Positions 60,901-64,000 of a stretch of DNA of 64,000 bases are shown here, piece after piece. This DNA is from VRUE01 sp963770315 (lineage in GTDB: Bacteria > Actinomycetota > Thermoleophilia > Solirubrobacterales > 70-9), in NCBI GenBank assembly GCA_963770315.1, contig CAVYPC010000002.1, positions 2,418,001-2,482,000 of the forward strand, given 5' to 3'. The notes under the pieces were generated by a model. That model was not told where the DNA came from. It did no database searches and saw only the letters and a list, made by a program, of their open reading frames with translations. Made by a program: the position numbers and the translations under genes. The first letter of the stretch is position 1; each line of letters begins with the position of its first letter.

Positions 60901-63530
60901 GCTACCTGGTCAACACGGCCACCCCTTCGGGAGCAGGCACCTCCGCGCCTTCGATCACGACCGCCGAAACCGACGAATTCGGCAACGTAGTCCGCGAGCT
61001 GAGTGCCCAGAATCGACTGCGAGCGCTCGCGGCCGAAAACTCGGTCACGAAGTCGCACGAACTGGAGACCAAACGCCTCTTCTCAGTCGACGGAACCCAG
61101 ATAGAAGAGGAATGGGGGCCACTGCACCAGGTCCGACTCGAATCGGGCTCAACCAAACAGGCCCGCCTTCACAGGACCGTCCAGTACAACGAAGGCTGGC
61201 CCGGCACCGGCGTCAACCCCCATCTGCCGACCCGCGAAACGACCGGGGCGAGCATCCCAGGCGAAGGAACGGATGCCGATCAGCGGGTGAGCGAATTCCA
61301 CTACAACTGGACGCTGCGAAAGCCGACCGAAACGGTCGTCGATCCGAGCGGCCTAAATCTCCGCTCCAAGACGATCTACAACGAAGAAACCGGCCTCCCC
61401 ATCGAAACGAGGCAGCCCGGTAACCCGAGCGGTGGCGACGCGCACTCCACGCAGTACTTCTACTACACCACCTCGGGCGGCCCAGACAACGAATGCAAGA
61501 ACAACCCGGCGCTGGCCGGCCTGCTCTGCAAGGTGGTCCCAGCCGCCCAGCCCGGTACGCCCGAACAGCCGAAACTCCTGATCAAAAAGATCCTCGCCTA
61601 CTCTTCGTTGTCTCAGCCGACCGAAGTCATCGAAGGGCCGGGAACCCTGACCGAAAACACCCGCAAAACCATCGTTACCTACGATGTTGCGGGTCGTAGG
61701 ACGGCGACGAAACAGGAAGGCGGCGGGACCGCCCTGCCGCCCACCCAGACGCTCTACAGCCCGACGACGGGCATGCCGACGACCCAGCGCTTCTCCTGCG
61801 AAATCGTCCATTGTTCGTGGGGCTCCAACAACCGGGCGACGACGACGACCTATGACGCCCTGGGTCGCCCGACCTCCTACGAAGACGCCGACGGCGGCAA
61901 AGCCACTACAACCTACGATCTTCTCGGTCGTCCGGTCACGACCACCGAAGATAAAGGCATTCAGACGCGCACCTACGATCCGACCTCGGGCCTCTTGGTC
62001 AAACTCGAAGACTCAGGCGCCGGCACCTTCACGGCCGCCTATGACGCCGACGGCAACCTGGTCGAAGAAGGATTGCCCGACGGCCTGCTGGCCAAAACGA
62101 CCTACAACGAGGCAGGTCAGCCGACGCACCTCTCCTACGAAAAGAAAACCTTCTGCTCGATCGAATGCACCTGGCTCGACTTCAGCGCTGAACGCTCGAT
62201 CTACGGACAGGTGCTGAGCCAAAGCAGCCTCGCCTCTTCTCAGCAGTACGAATACGACAAGGCGGGGCGCCTCATCAAAGTCAAAGACACCCCACAAGGT
62301 GGTGGTTGCACCACTCGTTCCTACAGCTTCGATGCCGACTCAAACCGGACGGCCTTGGTCACCCGGGCACCGGGCATTGGTGGCGCCTGCGATTTCTCCT
62401 CGAAAGGCAACGAACAAACCTACAGCTATGACGCAGGGGACCGACTTCTTGGAACCGGCCTCACCTACGACAACTACGGGCGCATCACCAACCTGCCGAG
62501 CGTCTACGCAGGGGGCAGCGCGTTGACGACCAGCTACTACAGCAACGATCTGATCAAGAGCCAGTCGCAAGGCGGGATCACCAATACCTATGAACTTGAC
62601 GGAGCTCTTCGCCAGCGCTCTAGGGTCGAGACCGGAGGATCAGAACCCGGGACTGAGGTCTATCACTACGCAGACGGCTCGGATTCGCCGGCATGGATCG
62701 CTCGCGGCTCGAACTGGTCGCGCAACGTCGTCGGAATTGCTGGCAATCTCGCCGCAATCCAGGACAGCGCCAAAGGCACGACGCTTCAGCTGGCCAACCT
62801 GCACGGCGACATAGCTGCCACGGCCAACACGAATCCCGAAGCAACCAAACTGCTCGCGAGCTTCGAATTTGACGAGTTCGGCAATCCGAAATCCGCGACC
62901 GGAGCAAAGTTTGGGTGGCTCGGTGCGAAGGGCCGAAGGACCGAGTTGCCTTCTGGAGTCATCCAGATGGGAGTCCGTGGCTATGTTCCCGCCCTGGGCC
63001 GTTTCCTCACCCCCGATCCAGTGCCGGGCGGCTCAGCTAATGCATACGACTATGCCGACCAAGACCCAGTCAACGGCTTCGATCTAAATGGCGAATGTCA
63101 TCCGACGCGTGACCGCCATTGCTCGGGGCCGCCGAGTCAGAGCGAACGCCGCGAACGCCGCGCAGCGAGCGCACTGGCCAGAAGCACGCCCAACCGAGCG
63201 TCAATTATTATCCGCTGTAGGAAATGCGGGGGTGCCTCCAGTTCGAGCATAGGCGATGTCTTCCATTCAGTCGTGGACAAAGTGTCCGGCGCCGTGGACG
63301 GTGCGAAGACGAGCTTTTCCAGTGTTGGAGGCTCTGTCTATGCGAAGATCACGGCCTCGCCAGATGCATTTGAGGCAGCGGGAGATGCATTCAAGCTGGC
63401 TGGAAACTGGAGCCCAGATCGACTATTTCAGGCTTGGAAATGCGGAACGTTCCTTGGTGGCGGATCCGGAACGGGGGGAGACTGCGATCCGGTGGCGATA
63501 TTTTGGGGTCAACCGGAAAGCGCCCGCTGA
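57939..63530 (+). CDS. Giant secreted RHS/YD-repeat protein (polymorphic-toxin-like)
   Basis: 1,863 residues. Signal peptide 1-28 (VVAALAALAICGTGIALGAQ). A DNRLRE-like domain at about 290-470 (YTRSLLRFNTGVIPKNAYVV, GVLFKLIDETSHKCSPSC). A DUF6531-like start of the RHS shell at about 605-650 (GPGTVDLLTGNFTVAHTDVS). YD repeats at about 820-1600 (NYTYNAEGRMTQEWDPR, TTTYDALGRPTSYEDADGG). The RHS core is near 1680 (GYVPALGRFLTPDPVPGG ... YADQDPVNGFDLNGE). The last 148 residues are a variable tip I cannot place. The shell usually encloses a toxic tip; a small membrane protein gene follows at once and may be immunity. Confidence 0.9.
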   Translation: MKSIRLVVAALAALAICGTGIALGAQGASESEEGSSRSAELSEAPQPPEGVELKSDRTATSRTFALPDGSREARIYASPVNYEGPDGSWKPIDEGLEQTDGAGIGTSPNDFELDLPARLGADHPVRLSLDDGSWIAYRLIGSTSEAAQLDDDTAEYDGAGGSSAVAISSLPNGLKENIELSDPSQPSAFRFELSASTGLTPSLVEDGSIAFLDANGKTVASLPAPVMSDSSRPSPTISHAVHYTLEPSGEGQWLLAIEANRDWLTEEGRSWPVTIDPTITVTGLAIEDCEIFSALSETNSCASKGATRMAARAVYHSGSADEYTRSLLRFNTGVIPKNAYVVAARVGLYAPGAALNTAGAELRDVADKKWETDVSWKNWKKGAPWSVEGGDYGSLSAVVETSVRGSQAGWWNFSSAGLASLARGWAEGKIANQGVLFKLIDETSHKCSPSCIERLLEVDSSVVEESKRPYLSVDYYPPAPATSKVTSPSEGLVSARRLKLKSNWSVAGVTGVTFQFRQAETESFSTIPSELVKTAQGQSVSWPIATEGKKATEPLYFDAAHASSTLRSKGGPIQVRALFEGPTGVAGYSVPVHATINRFLGGPRDGTAQVGPGTVDLLTGNFTVAHTDVSIPGFKSAFNFSRTFNSRDAGTTGETSALGQGWKPGTPVEEAGGAAFKSAQIINLSEEIEGETFSFSYALITTLEGAEFGFEKNGETYVTPPEGAGWTLASEGTTRLVLTDPAGNRTTFENTSGGSEYLPVTVSQLGGSGNATRMVYQPVGGKRRLSMIVGPSAPGIGCDETNATSATGCHALAFTYVPATTWGAPAAYGERLSKITYYASGVAQEVANYTYNAEGRMTQEWDPRISPTLKETYSYEAGGQLKTITPPGQEPWTMEYGAIDEELANGRLIAVKRPSLLASPTVAQTTIAYGVPTSGSGAPYDLGATAMAQWGQQDLPVDATAIFPPDEVPGSPPSSYSRATVYYMDSDGYLVNTATPSGAGTSAPSITTAETDEFGNVVRELSAQNRLRALAAENSVTKSHELETKRLFSVDGTQIEEEWGPLHQVRLESGSTKQARLHRTVQYNEGWPGTGVNPHLPTRETTGASIPGEGTDADQRVSEFHYNWTLRKPTETVVDPSGLNLRSKTIYNEETGLPIETRQPGNPSGGDAHSTQYFYYTTSGGPDNECKNNPALAGLLCKVVPAAQPGTPEQPKLLIKKILAYSSLSQPTEVIEGPGTLTENTRKTIVTYDVAGRRTATKQEGGGTALPPTQTLYSPTTGMPTTQRFSCEIVHCSWGSNNRATTTTYDALGRPTSYEDADGGKATTTYDLLGRPVTTTEDKGIQTRTYDPTSGLLVKLEDSGAGTFTAAYDADGNLVEEGLPDGLLAKTTYNEAGQPTHLSYEKKTFCSIECTWLDFSAERSIYGQVLSQSSLASSQQYEYDKAGRLIKVKDTPQGGGCTTRSYSFDADSNRTALVTRAPGIGGACDFSSKGNEQTYSYDAGDRLLGTGLTYDNYGRITNLPSVYAGGSALTTSYYSNDLIKSQSQGGITNTYELDGALRQRSRVETGGSEPGTEVYHYADGSDSPAWIARGSNWSRNVVGIAGNLAAIQDSAKGTTLQLANLHGDIAATANTNPEATKLLASFEFDEFGNPKSATGAKFGWLGAKGRRTELPSGVIQMGVRGYVPALGRFLTPDPVPGGSANAYDYADQDPVNGFDLNGECHPTRDRHCSGPPSQSERRERRAASALARSTPNRASIIIRCRKCGGASSSSIGDVFHSVVDKVSGAVDGAKTSFSSVGGSVYAKITASPDAFEAAGDAFKLAGNWSPDRLFQAWKCGTFLGGGSGTGGDCDPVAIFWGQPESAR

Positions 63531-63545
63531 TTGGGAAGGATATAC

Positions 63546-63791
63546 GTGATCGAACGCCTGCTTGTACTGAGCATCCTGGTTGTGACTGTTGGGATTCCTG
63601 CTGGAATCACTTGGAGCAAGGAACAACGGGCAGCGTTTTTTCTTGGCTTCCTTCTTCTGGGGATGATATGGGTGGTTGCTGCTTGCAGACTCGCTCGTCC
63701 ATCGTCGTGGTGGGCGCGCCGTTTCTATGGTCCGGAGAAGATGCAGCGGGCGTTAAATCGGTTTGGTTCGGGAGCGTCTAGGGCATCATGA
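63546..63791 (+). CDS. Small two-helix membrane protein, candidate immunity protein
   Basis: 81 residues from GTG 63546; GGAAGGA ends 5 nt upstream. Two membrane helices (LLVLSILVVTVGIPAGITW and AAFFLGFLLLGMIWVVAACR), then a basic tail (YGPEKMQRALNRFGSG). It starts 15 nt after the RHS stop, the usual place of an immunity gene. No family recognised; the role is inferred from position only. Confidence 0.65.
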   Translation: MIERLLVLSILVVTVGIPAGITWSKEQRAAFFLGFLLLGMIWVVAACRLARPSSWWARRFYGPEKMQRALNRFGSGASRAS

Positions 63792-63894
63792 ATCGAAACC
63801 GGTGCTTCAAGGGGTCGGACCATTGGGCCTAAAGTGACAGCACCTACTACGTCAACGATCCGGCGAACAGCCGCGCCCAGAGCGAAGTGACGGC
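63792..63894 (+). other. Short gap with a coding remnant
   Basis: About 100 nt. One frame reads SDSTYYVNDPANSRAQSEVT before a stop that overlaps the next GTG by 4 nt. This looks like the end of a deleted gene, but there is too little to identify it. Confidence 0.35.
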
Positions 63895-64000
63895 GTGAGT
63901 AAGCGGGTAGCTCGATGTTTGGTGGGGGTGGTGGGGGGGTTCCTTGTGCTCGTCCTGGTAGCGAGCAGTGCGAGCTGCGCTGTGGCCCAGGTAGTTCCTG
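63895..64000 (+). CDS. Secreted protein or lipoprotein, N-terminal part only
   Basis: GTG 63895 opens a frame reading MSKRVARCLVGVVGGFLVLV, then LVASSASCAVAQVVP, up to the window edge. It is a signal peptide: basic start, hydrophobic core, small residues. The S-A-S-C stretch could be a lipobox-like cysteine. The rest lies outside the window. Confidence 0.5.
   Translation, partial: MSKRVARCLVGVVGGFLVLVLVASSASCAVAQVVP

Overview
The window is GC-rich, gene-dense bacterial chromosome with frequent GTG/TTG starts, 1-8 nt gene overlaps and many paralogous secreted repeat proteins. Gene content (PDH complex with lipoate genes, ThiS-ThiG fusion, ECF sigma/DGPF pair, DUF3494 ice-binding protein, RHS protein, cobalamin riboswitches ahead of transcobalamin-like proteins) suggests a high-GC actinobacterium, most probably of the class Thermoleophilia (Solirubrobacterales). 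That assignment is inference; there is no rRNA in the window.

Layout. 0-5.6 kb: secreted ice-binding protein with a secreted partner cut by the window edge, a broken PHP-domain gene, a PAS-LuxR regulator, a STAS protein and a REC-PAS-HD-GYP protein. 5.8-19.8 kb is a cofactor and central-metabolism block: tRNA-Lys, TPP-riboswitch-controlled thiO-thiSG, divergent thiE, then E3, a DsbA-like protein, E1-alpha, E1-beta and E2 of a 2-oxoacid (pyruvate) dehydrogenase, followed by lipB-lipA, which make the lipoyl group that E2 needs. 19.8-24.5 kb: two tRNA-Ala genes; the second is followed by two partial copies of its own 3' end, bounding small segments with hicB, a truncated hicA, a reductase and glyA. 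24.6-33.8 kb: SulP transporter, AI-2E-type permease, metallo-hydrolase, phosphatases, a diacylglycerol-kinase-like enzyme, a K+ channel and a decayed PfpI gene.

34.0-40.1 kb is the most striking region: two divergent cobalamin riboswitches sit back to back. One controls a secreted protein that looks like a complete transcobalamin (alpha-toroid plus beta domain) with a collagen-like tail. The other controls a four-gene operon in which the beta-domain protein and a membrane-anchored alpha-toroid protein are separate, followed by an ExbB/TolQ-like proton channel and a DUF2149 protein. I read this as a candidate surface system for B12 capture, energised by a proton channel.

40.3-47.4 kb: small enzymes and several toxin-antitoxin-like modules (TIGR04255-HTH-RES, Xre-nucleotidyltransferase, VapBC) and a frameshifted ECF sigma factor with its DGPF partner. 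47.4-53.4 kb: two divergent gene pairs, each with a CHAT caspase-like protease, one with a helical-repeat-like partner and one with a metallophosphoesterase; a candidate defence or cell-death system. 53.4-64 kb: small enzymes, a set of winged-helix regulators (one internally duplicated, one frameshifted), a 19-codon ORF whose ribosome binding site lies in a hairpin, and a 1,863-residue secreted RHS protein with a candidate immunity protein.

At least seven genes carry frameshifts, stops or truncations, while housekeeping genes are intact. This suggests real decay of accessory genes, though single-base errors cannot be excluded from sequence alone.
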